Shown here piece after piece: positions 8,792 through 20,534 of a stretch of 64,000 nucleotides of DNA. The notes beneath the pieces were generated by a model. It worked only from the letters and a program-made list of their open reading frames with translations. It was not told the origin of the DNA and searched no databases. Positions within the stretch are counted from its first letter, which is position 1, and the number at the start of each line of letters is the position of its first letter. This DNA is from DASPJR01 sp035628505 (GTDB taxonomy: Bacteria; Planctomycetota; SZUA-567; H5-PLA8), in contig DASPJR010000118.1 in the NCBI GenBank assembly GCA_035628505.1, positions 1-64,000 on the forward strand, in the 5' to 3' direction. A program made the position numbers and the translations under genes.

Positions 8792-10972
8792 GTGGATCCG
8801 ACGGTAGCATTTCTTCTGCAGATGGCTTTGATTCTGGCCGTCGCACGCATCTTCAGCGAGCTATTCAAACGCATGCAGCAGCCGCCGATCCTCGGCGAGC
8901 TGCTTGCCGGTATCGTTCTCGGACCGTCGCTTCTTGGCGCGCTCTGGCCCGCCGGTTTTCAGGCCGTCTTTACCGAGCGCGCCGCGCTCGAACACATGTC
9001 GACCATGGGCCTGATCCTGCTCATGCTGCTGACCGGTCTTGAAACAGACATTCGCGTGCTGCGCAACATGGGCCGCGCCGCATTTACGTGCTCGGTTTTC
9101 GGCATGCTCATTCCCTTCGCGTCAGGCGTTGCGCTCGGCGCGCTACTGGACGAACGCTTCGTGCTTCATCCCGAGAAGGAACGGCTGCCGCTGGCGCTGT
9201 TTCTAGCAACGGCGATGGCCGTCTCTGCGATGCCGGTGATCGCGAAAATCCTGATGGACTTGAAGATGATCCGCCGCAACTTCGGCATTGTCTCACTCAG
9301 CGCCGCGGTGGTTGACGATACAATCGGCTGGATTGTCCTGGCGATCATCACAGGCCTGATCACGGGCCAGGCGTTCAACGCAGCGAGCGTGTTTCAGACG
9401 CTCGGGCTGCTGGCGATGTTCATCGCCTTCGCGCGCTACGCGCTTTATCCGGTGCTGCGCTGGGCGCTGCCGCGCGTCGAACATGACATGCATGTTCCGG
9501 GCGGGGAGCTCGCGGTCATCGTCGTCACGGCATTCTTCTGCGCGGCCGCGACGGAAGCCATGCATGTCCATGCTGTATTCGGCGCGTTCGTGGTTGGAAT
9601 TCTCTTCCGCCAGTGCCCGACGCTCAGTGCTGAAAACCTGCACCGTCTCGAGGGCGTAACGATGGCGCTTTTCGCGCCGCTGTTTTTCGGCGCGGTCGGG
9701 CTGCGCGTCGACTTGCGCGCGCTGACCGATTTCAAACTCGGGCTGCTGGTGCTTGCGATCGCCGTATCCGGAAAAGTGATCGGCTGTTATCTCGGCGGAA
9801 TCGTCGGACGCATGCCGCGCTGGGAGGCGCTCGCGGTCGGCTTCTGCATGAGCGCGCGTGGCGCGGTCGGACTGGTCGTCGCGAAGATCGGACTGGACCT
9901 CAACATCATCAATACCGAACTGTTCGCGATTCTCGTGCTCATGGCGATCGTGACATCATTCCTCGCGCCGCTGATGGTACGCGCCATCGTTCACAAGCTG
10001 CCGCTAAGCGAGGAAGAAAAGCTGCGCGAGAAGCCTCCCTCAAAAAGTTTTGTGCCAAGCGGCCAGCTTAAAATTCTGCTGCCCGCCGCCGGTGGAGAAA
10101 ACGCGGTGCTCGGCGCCCACCTTGCCGCGTCGCTCTGCCGCGCCGAGGGCGACCGCTGCACGGCGCTGTACGTCGAAACGGCGCCTGCCTCATGGCTGCA
10201 GAAGTTTCTGAGCGGGCACCGCGACGTGAACGTCGAGAGCTATTTCAAGCGGCTGAAGACAGCCGCTGCCGCCGCAGGCGAAAAGCTGCTGCTCCGGCGC
10301 GTGCCGGCAAGCGGCTCGGTGCTGGAGACGATTCTTGCCGAATCCCGGAAGGGCTATCACTTCCTCTTCATCGGTGCGTCCGGGCACAAGCATCCGGTTT
10401 ACGATCCGTTTGTTTCGACGCTTGTGAAACAGAGCCCCTGCCACGTCGCGATTATTTCGGGCGGAAAGTCGGCGTCTGCCGCGCCGGAAGGCGACGGGGG
10501 CGAGCCGCAGGCCGGCGCCGTGGACGGCAGGATCTTCCAGCGCATCCTCGTGCCGACGAGTGGAAGTTTTTATTCCGACGCCGCTTTCGAAGTGGCCGCT
10601 CTTTACGCGCAAGCCTCCCAGGCACACATCAGTGTGCTCTACATTTCAGAGGGCCGCACACAGAATCCGCTGCTGCCGTCGGCATCGGAAGGCACGCTGA
10701 CCGAGCCGATGCAGGAGCTCATGCGCACGAGCCTGCAGAACCGTTTCCGTGAGCGCGTGGCCAATCACGAGAAGCTCGACTGCCGCGTTCGGGAGAGCGA
10801 CACGCTGATTGCCGGGCTGGTCGATGAAATCAAAGACGGCAAGTACGACCTGGTGGTGCTCGGCGCGGAGAACAAGAGCCTGGTCGAGCGGCTGTATCTC
10901 GGCCAGCACATCGAAGCCGCGATCACGGAAGTGCCCTGTCCGATCGCGATTGTGATTCCGCGCGTGCGGTGA
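8792..10972 (+). CDS. CPA2 cation/H+ antiporter fused to two USP domains
   Basis: A 726-aa inner-membrane protein. Residues about 1-395 form a 12-13-helix Na+(K+)/H+ exchanger core of the KefB/CPA2 type (PPILGELLAGIVLGPSLLG near 28-46; AVVDDTIGW near 170; FCMSARGAVGLVVA near 350). Two universal-stress-protein domains follow in the cytoplasm at about 420-560 (LKILLPAAGGENAVLGAHLA) and 582-724 (FQRILVPTSGSFYSDAAF; DLVVLGAENKSLVERLY). The architecture suggests ion exchange gated by a nucleotide or stress signal; that is inference. The start is GTG 8792, and its upstream sequence gives only a weak ribosome-binding site. No RCK/TrkA-N domain is present. It is convergent with alaS. Confidence 0.85.
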   Translation: MDPTVAFLLQMALILAVARIFSELFKRMQQPPILGELLAGIVLGPSLLGALWPAGFQAVFTERAALEHMSTMGLILLMLLTGLETDIRVLRNMGRAAFTCSVFGMLIPFASGVALGALLDERFVLHPEKERLPLALFLATAMAVSAMPVIAKILMDLKMIRRNFGIVSLSAAVVDDTIGWIVLAIITGLITGQAFNAASVFQTLGLLAMFIAFARYALYPVLRWALPRVEHDMHVPGGELAVIVVTAFFCAAATEAMHVHAVFGAFVVGILFRQCPTLSAENLHRLEGVTMALFAPLFFGAVGLRVDLRALTDFKLGLLVLAIAVSGKVIGCYLGGIVGRMPRWEALAVGFCMSARGAVGLVVAKIGLDLNIINTELFAILVLMAIVTSFLAPLMVRAIVHKLPLSEEEKLREKPPSKSFVPSGQLKILLPAAGGENAVLGAHLAASLCRAEGDRCTALYVETAPASWLQKFLSGHRDVNVESYFKRLKTAAAAAGEKLLLRRVPASGSVLETILAESRKGYHFLFIGASGHKHPVYDPFVSTLVKQSPCHVAIISGGKSASAAPEGDGGEPQAGAVDGRIFQRILVPTSGSFYSDAAFEVAALYAQASQAHISVLYISEGRTQNPLLPSASEGTLTEPMQELMRTSLQNRFRERVANHEKLDCRVRESDTLIAGLVDEIKDGKYDLVVLGAENKSLVERLYLGQHIEAAITEVPCPIAIVIPRVR

Positions 10973-11015
10973 CGCGTGTTGGCTCTTGGCTTTTGGCTCG
11001 TGGCGTTCGCGGGGA

Positions 11016-13721
<2,706 letters not shown>

Positions 13722-13889
13722 GGCTGTTTTCCAGTCTGTAAAACAAGATAGCAGCGCCCGATTGGCGCGCTAAACGGAAGGAAACAATTTATGTCAATGG
13801 CGGTCAGAATCTAGCTCAACTTCGTTCATCTGAAACTGACAGCCGTGACCGTCGGATAGGGTCTGGACAATGTTCATTTATTGAGCGCG

Positions 13890-16403
13890 TTACTGTCCGA
13901 GTTCAGCCTGCTGGAGATCGCTGCGCGGCGAGAGCCGCGCGGCGGTCTCGAGGTGCTGCAGCGTCTGGCGCGTGCGCTCGAGCTGCTTTTCGGGACTCAC
14001 AGGCAGAGGAACCGCGCTGGTGCTTGCCGCATACAGATGATTTCCCGCGCGAATGCCTGTGAGCAGTTCGGCGGGCGGCGTTTGGCCCAGCCGGCACGAG
14101 GGATAGTCGGGCTTGAGGAAACGCTGGCCAAAGAAATTCAGGAATGTGAATCCGCGCAAAAGTTCTCCGTTGGCGATCACGCGAGGGCCTTTGAACGCGA
14201 TGACGGGGTGCTCGTCTGAATTGACTTCGAAGTTCGCGAAATCAGCGCTGACTGCGCGAAGATCTCCCACCAGCAGCAGACGGAGGTTCGCCAGCGAGCG
14301 GAAGAACGGACACTCGCCGCGCAGCTTCTGGAGAGTGGAAGATTCGAGCTGCTGCGACAGGAACTCCGAAGAAAGATCGATCGGCGCGCTGGAGCCGATC
14401 AGGCCGAGCGTGCTCTGGAAGGGATCAAGGTTCCCCCGGATCGCGATGGCGTTGGGGAACACATCCAGAAACGTGCGGATGATGATGCAGCACAGTTCCT
14501 TGTCGAGCTGATAAAGCGGCAGCCAGAGGCAGAATTTTCCGTCCGTGGCAAGCTGCGCGCGGATGCGCTGGAAGAAATCGCGCGAATACAGGCTGCTGGT
14601 GCCTTCCTGTTCCTTGAACATCAGATCGCAGATGACCACATCGTACGGCTGCGGCGAAGCCTGGATCACGTAGCGCCCATCGTTGATGCGAATCGAAGCG
14701 CGCGGATCGGTGAACAGCGCGCTATTCCAGTTTCCGAAGTGTTTCTCTGCCGCATGCACCACTTCGGGAATCAATTCGATTGCGTCGAGCTGTGCGAGTG
14801 GAAAATCGAGCGCGGCGGCGGCCGATATTCCCGATGCCATTCCGATGAACGCGGCGCGCTGCGGATTTTTACTGAGCGCCAGCGGAAGCCAGCTCTCCTG
14901 CTTCTGTGACTGCAGCGCTTTCTCGGTGCCGTTCAGCACGTACGAATTGTTCACAATAATGTGGCGCGAGCCTGCCGCATCTTGGGTGACCGCGACGATG
15001 CCGTCCGCACCTTCGTAGGCGGCGAGCAACGTGGAGTTTGCCGGCACGTTCGCCGGTGGTCGTCGTGTTGCAAAAAGTGCGGCGCAGGCAATTAAGCTCG
15101 CGAGAATGGCCGGGCGCAGAACACGCGGGCGCGCGCCGGCTAAAGCCTGAGTCAGCACCAAGGCAAGAAGCAGATAGCACGCGCCTGCGACGATCAGCGT
15201 CCCCGGCAAGCCGATCAGCGGAAAAAGCAGGAATGGACCTGCGAACGCGCCAAGCGCCGAGCCGGCCTTGTTGAAGGCGACGATCTGTCCAAGCGCTTCG
15301 CCCTGGTGAGCGGCGCTGCGGCGGCAGAGCGTCCACGCAAGCGGGAAGACCATTCCTGCCGGGACGTGAAGCGGCGCCAGAAGCAGCGTTGTTCCGAGCG
15401 CCAGCGCAGCCACGTGTGCGGCCGAGTTTACCGCAACGACCGGCAGCGAAGCTTGCAATGCGAGATGAAACGCCAGGCTGTAAGCGGCGCACAGAAATCC
15501 CGTCACGGTCAGCATCCATGCCAGCAGCGGTTCGGTCGAGCGGCGTCGCGCCAGGCGCGCGGCCAGCGCGCTGCCGATTCCAAAATTGACGATAAACGCG
15601 AACAGCACCGCCGCCATGGAGTACATGGACTGCGCCGTGAACTGCCGCGCATAGGCGAAGCTGAGGATCTCCACCAATAAGGAGAGCACGCCCGAGGCAA
15701 TCACGATCGCCGGGCCGGCCCAACTCTGCGAAACAGTGGGCTGTTCTTCCGCGCTTGGCGCTGCCGCGCTCGCGGGGAGGGAGCGGAGCGTTTTGCTGCG
15801 GACGGCTGCCAGGCCGCAGGCGGCGAGCAATGCGGCCAGCAGGTAAAATGAAAGCGAGTATCCGGTCAGCCGCGGCAGGCAAATGCCACCGAAGAATACG
15901 CCCAGCGCGGCGCCGATGAGATTTGCAGCATAAACCGGCCCTGCCGAGGCGGTGCGCTGCGCCGCGTGGGCGATAAGCGCTTGCGAGAGGAACGGGAACG
16001 TTGCGCCGCTGAAAAACGACGGCACAGCGAGAATCGCCGCCGCGTATGCGAAGTGGCGGATCGCCGACGCCTCAATCGCTCCGGCCGTCAGCGTCTCCAG
16101 CAGCGGGCGCAGTGAGAAGCAGAGCGCTGCCGATAGAGCAGTGGCGAGTTCGCAAAATCCATACGCGCGAATGGGATCGGCGTGCGCGCGTGCGCGGCGG
16201 CCAGCCCACAGGTTTCCGCAGGCGGCGAAGGCGAAGAATACAGAGATAATAACCGCCGACGAGAACGCCGTTCCGCCCATCTGATTAGAAAGCGTGCGAA
16301 TCCAGATCGTCTCAAAGGAGAGAAAGCAGAATCCAGAAAATCCGTAAAGGAGGATCAGCAGCCACGCAGGTCGAGCCGGCTGCGGCGAGGCACTCTTTTT
16401 CAT
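13890..16403 (-). CDS. Membrane-anchored spermidine-synthase-like protein
   Basis: An 837-aa fused protein. Residues about 1-460 contain roughly a dozen membrane helices (LILLYGFSGFCFLSFETIWI at the start) of the kind found in multi-pass spermidine-synthase-fused proteins. Residues about 480-700 form a Rossmann methyltransferase/aminopropyltransferase fold with AFIGMASGISAAAALDFP and DAIELIPEV, then YDVVICDLM. The last 120 residues resemble one or two TPR helices and end soon after LETAARLSPRSDLQQAELGQ. Aminopropyltransferase activity is not assured because many such fusions have diverged. No partner speD is nearby. Confidence 0.8.
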   Translation of the reverse strand: MKKSASPQPARPAWLLILLYGFSGFCFLSFETIWIRTLSNQMGGTAFSSAVIISVFFAFAACGNLWAGRRARAHADPIRAYGFCELATALSAALCFSLRPLLETLTAGAIEASAIRHFAYAAAILAVPSFFSGATFPFLSQALIAHAAQRTASAGPVYAANLIGAALGVFFGGICLPRLTGYSLSFYLLAALLAACGLAAVRSKTLRSLPASAAAPSAEEQPTVSQSWAGPAIVIASGVLSLLVEILSFAYARQFTAQSMYSMAAVLFAFIVNFGIGSALAARLARRRSTEPLLAWMLTVTGFLCAAYSLAFHLALQASLPVVAVNSAAHVAALALGTTLLLAPLHVPAGMVFPLAWTLCRRSAAHQGEALGQIVAFNKAGSALGAFAGPFLLFPLIGLPGTLIVAGACYLLLALVLTQALAGARPRVLRPAILASLIACAALFATRRPPANVPANSTLLAAYEGADGIVAVTQDAAGSRHIIVNNSYVLNGTEKALQSQKQESWLPLALSKNPQRAAFIGMASGISAAAALDFPLAQLDAIELIPEVVHAAEKHFGNWNSALFTDPRASIRINDGRYVIQASPQPYDVVICDLMFKEQEGTSSLYSRDFFQRIRAQLATDGKFCLWLPLYQLDKELCCIIIRTFLDVFPNAIAIRGNLDPFQSTLGLIGSSAPIDLSSEFLSQQLESSTLQKLRGECPFFRSLANLRLLLVGDLRAVSADFANFEVNSDEHPVIAFKGPRVIANGELLRGFTFLNFFGQRFLKPDYPSCRLGQTPPAELLTGIRAGNHLYAASTSAVPLPVSPEKQLERTRQTLQHLETAARLSPRSDLQQAELGQ

Positions 16404-16654
16404 AAGGTAAAGACAGCCTCTCGCTCGCGTGGCCTACACCTCAGCCACGGCTCCCTGCTTATATAGTGTGCGCATGCGGTTTCACGTGATCTGATTATTC
16501 GCTAAGGACGCCAAGGCGCCAAGAACGCCAAGGAAAGAAGCAAGTTTTGCAGAAAGTTTGCGCGGCTGATGACAGGGAAGTACCCTCACCCCGCACTCGC
16601 TGCGCTCGTATCGGCACTCTCCCTTTAAACGGTAGGGGAGAGGGAGAGCGCGCT
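16404..16654. repeat. Intergenic repeats: CGCCAAGG and CCCTCACCCC families
   Basis: 16499-16536 is made of GACGCCAAGGCGCCAAG-type units, the complement style of the TTTGCGCCTTTGCGTG element at 457-478. 16583-16654 begins CCCTCACCCC and ends GGGGAGAGGGAGAG, and is related to 371-406 and to the in-gene copy at 41194-41232. An AT-rich TTATATAG stretch near 16460 could be part of the promoter for the minus-strand gene that starts at 16403. Confidence 0.55.
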
Positions 16655-17794
16655 TCAGTACACGACGACGAAGCTGCCGTCTGCTTTGGCGAACGCACCG
16701 ACAAGACTGTTGGGCGGAACGCCGTCCGCGCGTCCTTTATCGCCTGAGGGTTTGCCCGAGGCATCAAAGAGCTGCCATTCGACGGCGCCGCCTTTCTGCC
16801 AGCCCATACCGTCGGTCCAGACCATCAAGGTCTCGCCGGATTTGTTCACGGCCAGGGACGGATGCTTGCGCTTGCCGGCGCCAGGGGCTGCGACCGGAGT
16901 ACCGGGCTGGCCTGCGGGAGACAGCTTCGTGAAGAACACCTGGCTCTGGGTCTCCCATGCCGCGAGAACGCCGCCCGCATTTTCGCTAAACGAGGCGGTG
17001 CTCATGACACACATATTCACTTTCCACGGGTGCAGGTTCACGCCGGAGAAGCTTGCGCCTTTGTCTTTGCTCGTCAGCAGAAACATATCGCGCATGTCCG
17101 GCATCTTTGCTGCGCCGCTGGCTGAACGGTAGATTACGAACAGCTCGCCCTTCGCGTTCGCATACGCCCGCATGCCGCAGCAACCGCACGCTCCGGTGGG
17201 CTGCTTGAACGCCGGCACTTCGCGCGCGAATGTTTTTCCATCGTCAGTGGATTTGGCAATCCACACCTGGCGATTGATTTCACCCTTCGCGCCGGCATCA
17301 GCGTGCCAGAAGACGTACACGTTTCCCGTCGCATCAGCGGCGATGCTCCCGCCGCCGTCAAGACCATACGCGAACTGCAGAACGTTGCGCTCGGGCTCGA
17401 AGGCATTTCCGGTATCGTTGAGGCGCGTGTACTGCATGGGCATTGCGTTCTGCGGACCTTTCGGCGCTTTACCCGAACCCATCCATGCCACGTGGACGCG
17501 GCCATTCTTTCCGAGGGCAATGTGCGCGCCCCGAATGTTGCCCGTCGCGACGGCGCTGCCCGCATTTGAATTCACCTTAAGCGGCGCGGAGAACGTCTCG
17601 CCATCGGTCGACTTTACATAGAAGAGATCGCCATTGTTCGGCTCGCCTTTGAAATAAAGGAGGTGCACCGTGCCAGCGGTGTCGGTGGCGATCTGCGGTT
17701 GCAGGCCGCCCTCTGGAACGCGCAAGGTGTTGACGCCAGCGGCGTGCAGGGCGGAGACAGCTAGAGCAAGGATTAGAAGGATGATATTTTTCAT
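16655..17794 (-). CDS. Secreted sialidase-fold (BNR-like) protein
   Basis: A 379-aa exported protein with signal peptide IILLILALAVSALHAAG. The mature part is a six-bladed-propeller-like sequence with repeated Asp-box-like strands (STDGETFSAPLKV, STDDGKTFAREVP, SKDKGASFSGVN), typical of the exo-alpha-sialidase/BNR superfamily. The stretch GACGCCGMRAYAN (about 195-207) is unusually Cys-rich and could bind metal or form disulfides. Catalytic Arg triad, Tyr and Glu of true sialidases cannot be assigned by eye, so enzymatic activity is uncertain. ATG 17794 is chosen as the residue before the signal peptide; the upstream ATG at 17830 adds twelve atypical residues. Confidence 0.7.
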   Translation of the reverse strand: MKNIILLILALAVSALHAAGVNTLRVPEGGLQPQIATDTAGTVHLLYFKGEPNNGDLFYVKSTDGETFSAPLKVNSNAGSAVATGNIRGAHIALGKNGRVHVAWMGSGKAPKGPQNAMPMQYTRLNDTGNAFEPERNVLQFAYGLDGGGSIAADATGNVYVFWHADAGAKGEINRQVWIAKSTDDGKTFAREVPAFKQPTGACGCCGMRAYANAKGELFVIYRSASGAAKMPDMRDMFLLTSKDKGASFSGVNLHPWKVNMCVMSTASFSENAGGVLAAWETQSQVFFTKLSPAGQPGTPVAAPGAGKRKHPSLAVNKSGETLMVWTDGMGWQKGGAVEWQLFDASGKPSGDKGRADGVPPNSLVGAFAKADGSFVVVY

Positions 17795-17898
17795 ATCAGT
17801 AAGTACGTATGAGGCGCAGCATTCCTGCAACTATTTAGTATCCAGACGCCCTTGTAAAAGCCCCCCGTGCAGGATTAGGGTATAGTCAGGAGCTCCGC

Positions 17899-18945
17899 AT
17901 GCCCGACGCTCACCCTGCTCATGCGCACCACCACGATCACGGTCATTCGCACGGCGAGGCAGTTAACGCGGCGCATGATCATGGGCACGGGCACGATAAC
18001 GGGCACGACCACGGGCACGGACATGGCATCGACCGCAACGCCGACAGGGGCGGGTTGTGGCTGGCGCTGCTGATTACGCTCAGCTTCACCATCGTTGAAA
18101 TCATCGGCGGCTGGATCAGCGGCAGCCTTGCGCTGCTGGCCGACGCCGGCCACATGTTTACGGACGCCGCGGCGCTGGCCTTAAGCCTCGGAGCCATCTG
18201 GATGGCGCGCCTGCCGTCCACCAGTCGGCGAACGTACGGGCTTCTGCGCGCGGAAATTCTCGCTGCGCTGGTCAATGGCGTCACCCTTTGGGTCATCTGC
18301 GGCTTTATTTTTTATGAAGCCTGGCAGCGCGTGCATGCTCCGCCCCCAATCGAAAGCGGCGCCATGTTCATCATCGCGCTCCTGGGATTGCTCGCCAACG
18401 CGGCGACGTTTTATGTGCTCTGGCGTTCGGGCGGCGAGAGCCTGAATCTTCAAGGCGCGCTGCTGCATGTGCTCGGCGATCTGCTGGGCTCAGTCGGCGC
18501 CATCGGCGCGGCGCTCGTGATCCGCTTCACCGGCTGGCAGCTGGCGGATCCGATTATCAGCGTCTGCATTGCGCTGCTGATTGTCGCGAGCGCCTGGCGG
18601 CTCCTGAGCGAAACCGTGCGCGTGCTGCTTGAGATTTCGCCCCGGCATATCAATCCGGCGGACGTCGAAGCCGAGCTGCGCAAGCTGCCCGGTGTTGCGG
18701 AGGTTCACGACATCCACGTGTGGACGATTACCAGCGGTGTGGATGCGGTGAGCGGACACCTGCGCCTCTGCGACGATGCGATCGATGCCAAGCGCCTCGA
18801 GTCTATTTTCCAGGACGCATACCGCGCGCTGGCCCCGTTCAAGATCAAGCATATCACGCTGCAGATCGAGCCCAACCATCACGAACACCCGGAAAAAGGC
18901 AGCGGCGCGTGCCCGCTCAATCCACCGGGCGCCGGCGGCGCATGA
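17899..18945 (+). CDS. Cation diffusion facilitator (CzcD/ZitB-like)
   Basis: A 348-aa inner-membrane metal exporter of the CDF family. Residues 1-45 are a histidine/aspartate-rich metal-binding tail (HAHHHDHGHSHG, then HDHGHGHG). Six helices follow, with the zinc-site motif DAGHMFTDAAAL (HxxxD-type) on helix II and a matching HVLGDLLGSVGA on helix V. The C-terminal cytoplasmic domain includes HDIHVWTITSGVDAVSGHL. CDF proteins exchange Zn2+, Cd2+ or Co2+ for protons. A GGAG site precedes ATG 17899. The metal cannot be decided, though zinc is most common for this subgroup. Confidence 0.9.
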   Translation: MPDAHPAHAHHHDHGHSHGEAVNAAHDHGHGHDNGHDHGHGHGIDRNADRGGLWLALLITLSFTIVEIIGGWISGSLALLADAGHMFTDAAALALSLGAIWMARLPSTSRRTYGLLRAEILAALVNGVTLWVICGFIFYEAWQRVHAPPPIESGAMFIIALLGLLANAATFYVLWRSGGESLNLQGALLHVLGDLLGSVGAIGAALVIRFTGWQLADPIISVCIALLIVASAWRLLSETVRVLLEISPRHINPADVEAELRKLPGVAEVHDIHVWTITSGVDAVSGHLRLCDDAIDAKRLESIFQDAYRALAPFKIKHITLQIEPNHHEHPEKGSGACPLNPPGAGGA

Positions 18946-19029
18946 AAGTTGCATGAGGGAGTGACAACGGCGCGGACTTGTTTATGATGCAGGGCGTCGG
19001 AGAATGCAGGGCCGCAGGCGGGGAAGCGC

Positions 19030-19356
19030 ATGGCCAAGCCGGAAACCACTGTAAAACCAGAGATCACCAGCGACGTCGTCACCAAACTGGCGCCGCAGTA
19101 CCACGTGATCCTGCATGATGACGACACGCACACCTACAATTATGTGATCGCGATGCTGATGCAGCTGTTTGGAAAATCCCACGAGGCAGCGTACAAGCAC
19201 GCGTGCGAGGTAGACGAAACCGGCGTGACCGTCGTGGAAACAACGTCGCTTGAACGCGCGGAGCTCAAGCGCGACCAGATCCAGGCCTTCGGCGCAGACC
19301 CGCTGCTGGAGAATTCCACCGGCAGCATGTGCGCCACGATCGAGCCCGCGGAATAG
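19030..19356 (+). CDS. clpS: ClpS-like Clp protease adaptor
   Basis: A 108-aa protein of the ClpS family, which delivers N-degron substrates to ClpAP. The core YHVILHDDDTHTYNYVIAML (about 25-44) contains the DDxxxT/Y substrate-pocket region, followed by AAYKHACEVDETGVTVVET. The C-terminus (about 85-108) is a longer acidic tail than in Escherichia coli. It is 17 bp upstream of a VWA gene, probably in one transcript. No clpA lies in the window. Family assignment is good; the partner ATPase is not seen. Confidence 0.85.
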   Translation: MAKPETTVKPEITSDVVTKLAPQYHVILHDDDTHTYNYVIAMLMQLFGKSHEAAYKHACEVDETGVTVVETTSLERAELKRDQIQAFGADPLLENSTGSMCATIEPAE

Positions 19357-19373
19357 CGGCGGGAGCAGGGGCC

Positions 19374-20480
19374 ATGAAATTCATTTACGGCAGATGGGAT
19401 CACAACCGGGAGCGCCAGGAACAGCTGCAGGACGATCTGATGAAGCTTTTCCGGGCGCTGCTGATGAAATCCGCCGGCGACGTGGAGCAGGCGCTGGAGT
19501 GGCTCGACACTATCGCGCGCAAGCATGATATCTGGAACGAGCAGCTTGATTTCGAATCGTTCAAAGATCTGCTGAAGCAGGAAGGGCAGATTTCAGAAGC
19601 GCGTGGCGGCGAATTCTCGCTGACTCCAAAGGGAGCAAAATCGTTGCGCGTGGACGCGCTGAATGAGATTTTTAACGGCTTGAAAAAAGGCTCGCCCGGT
19701 GATCATCGCAGCAACGCGACGGGTCAGGGGCACGAGCGGCAGCCTGAAGTGCGTCCGTACGAATTCGGTGACGAACTCTGGTCCATTTCGCCGACCGACA
19801 CGCTCAACAATGCCGTGCGCCGCTCACTCGCGGATGGGGGCAATGATATTTCGATCATCGAGGACGATCTGGCCGTCCATGAGACGGACATGAACACCTC
19901 CTGCGCGACGGCGCTGTGCGTCGACTGTTCGAACTCGATGGTGCTCTACGGCGAAGACCGCATGACACCCGCGCGCCAGGTCGCGCTCGGGCTCGTGGAA
20001 CTGATCAAAACGCGCTACCCGAAAGACCGCCTGCATGTGATCGCGTTCGGCGATGATGCGTTCGAGATCCCGCTCGACAAAGTTCCGTTCCTGAACTGGG
20101 GCCGCTGGCACACAAACACCAAAGCCGCGCTGGAACTCTCGCGCAAGCTGCTGCTGCGCAGCCGCAGTGCGAACAAGCAGATCTTCCTGATCACCGACGG
20201 CAAGCCGACGGTTCTTGACGAAGGCGGACGCCGCTACAAGAACTCCGGCTACTGGCTCGATCCGCGCATCGTCAATCGCACGCTCGAAGAAGGCGCCATC
20301 GCGCGCCGCAAAGGCATTCCGATTACGACCTTCATGGTCACCGACGATCCGCCACTGGTCGAATTCGTCGAGGAATTGACCAAGACCAATCGCGGCCGCG
20401 CGTACTACACGGCGCTGGGGAAACTCGGGCAATTCCTGCTCGTCGATTACATCCGCAACCGCAAACGCAGCGTGCGTTGA
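19374..20480 (+). CDS. VWA-domain protein downstream of clpS
   Basis: A 368-aa cytosolic protein. Residues about 1-120 are a charged helical N-terminal region. A von Willebrand factor A domain spans about 175-340, with an intact MIDAS start DCSNSM near 183, a central NTKAAL threonine region and FLITDGKP. The C-terminus ends in a basic tail RNRKRSVR. VWA proteins bind metal and mediate protein assembly; several bacterial ones work with AAA+ ATPases. ATG 19374 is preferred because GGGAGCAGGGG precedes it and the family-like start KFIYGRWDHN follows. The adjacency to clpS is suggestive but unproven. Confidence 0.8.
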   Translation: MKFIYGRWDHNRERQEQLQDDLMKLFRALLMKSAGDVEQALEWLDTIARKHDIWNEQLDFESFKDLLKQEGQISEARGGEFSLTPKGAKSLRVDALNEIFNGLKKGSPGDHRSNATGQGHERQPEVRPYEFGDELWSISPTDTLNNAVRRSLADGGNDISIIEDDLAVHETDMNTSCATALCVDCSNSMVLYGEDRMTPARQVALGLVELIKTRYPKDRLHVIAFGDDAFEIPLDKVPFLNWGRWHTNTKAALELSRKLLLRSRSANKQIFLITDGKPTVLDEGGRRYKNSGYWLDPRIVNRTLEEGAIARRKGIPITTFMVTDDPPLVEFVEELTKTNRGRAYYTALGKLGQFLLVDYIRNRKRSVR

Positions 20481-20534
20481 AGCGGTGTATCTCTTAAAAC
20501 ATTGTCTGAACGCAATCAGTATCAAGGAGCCCCC

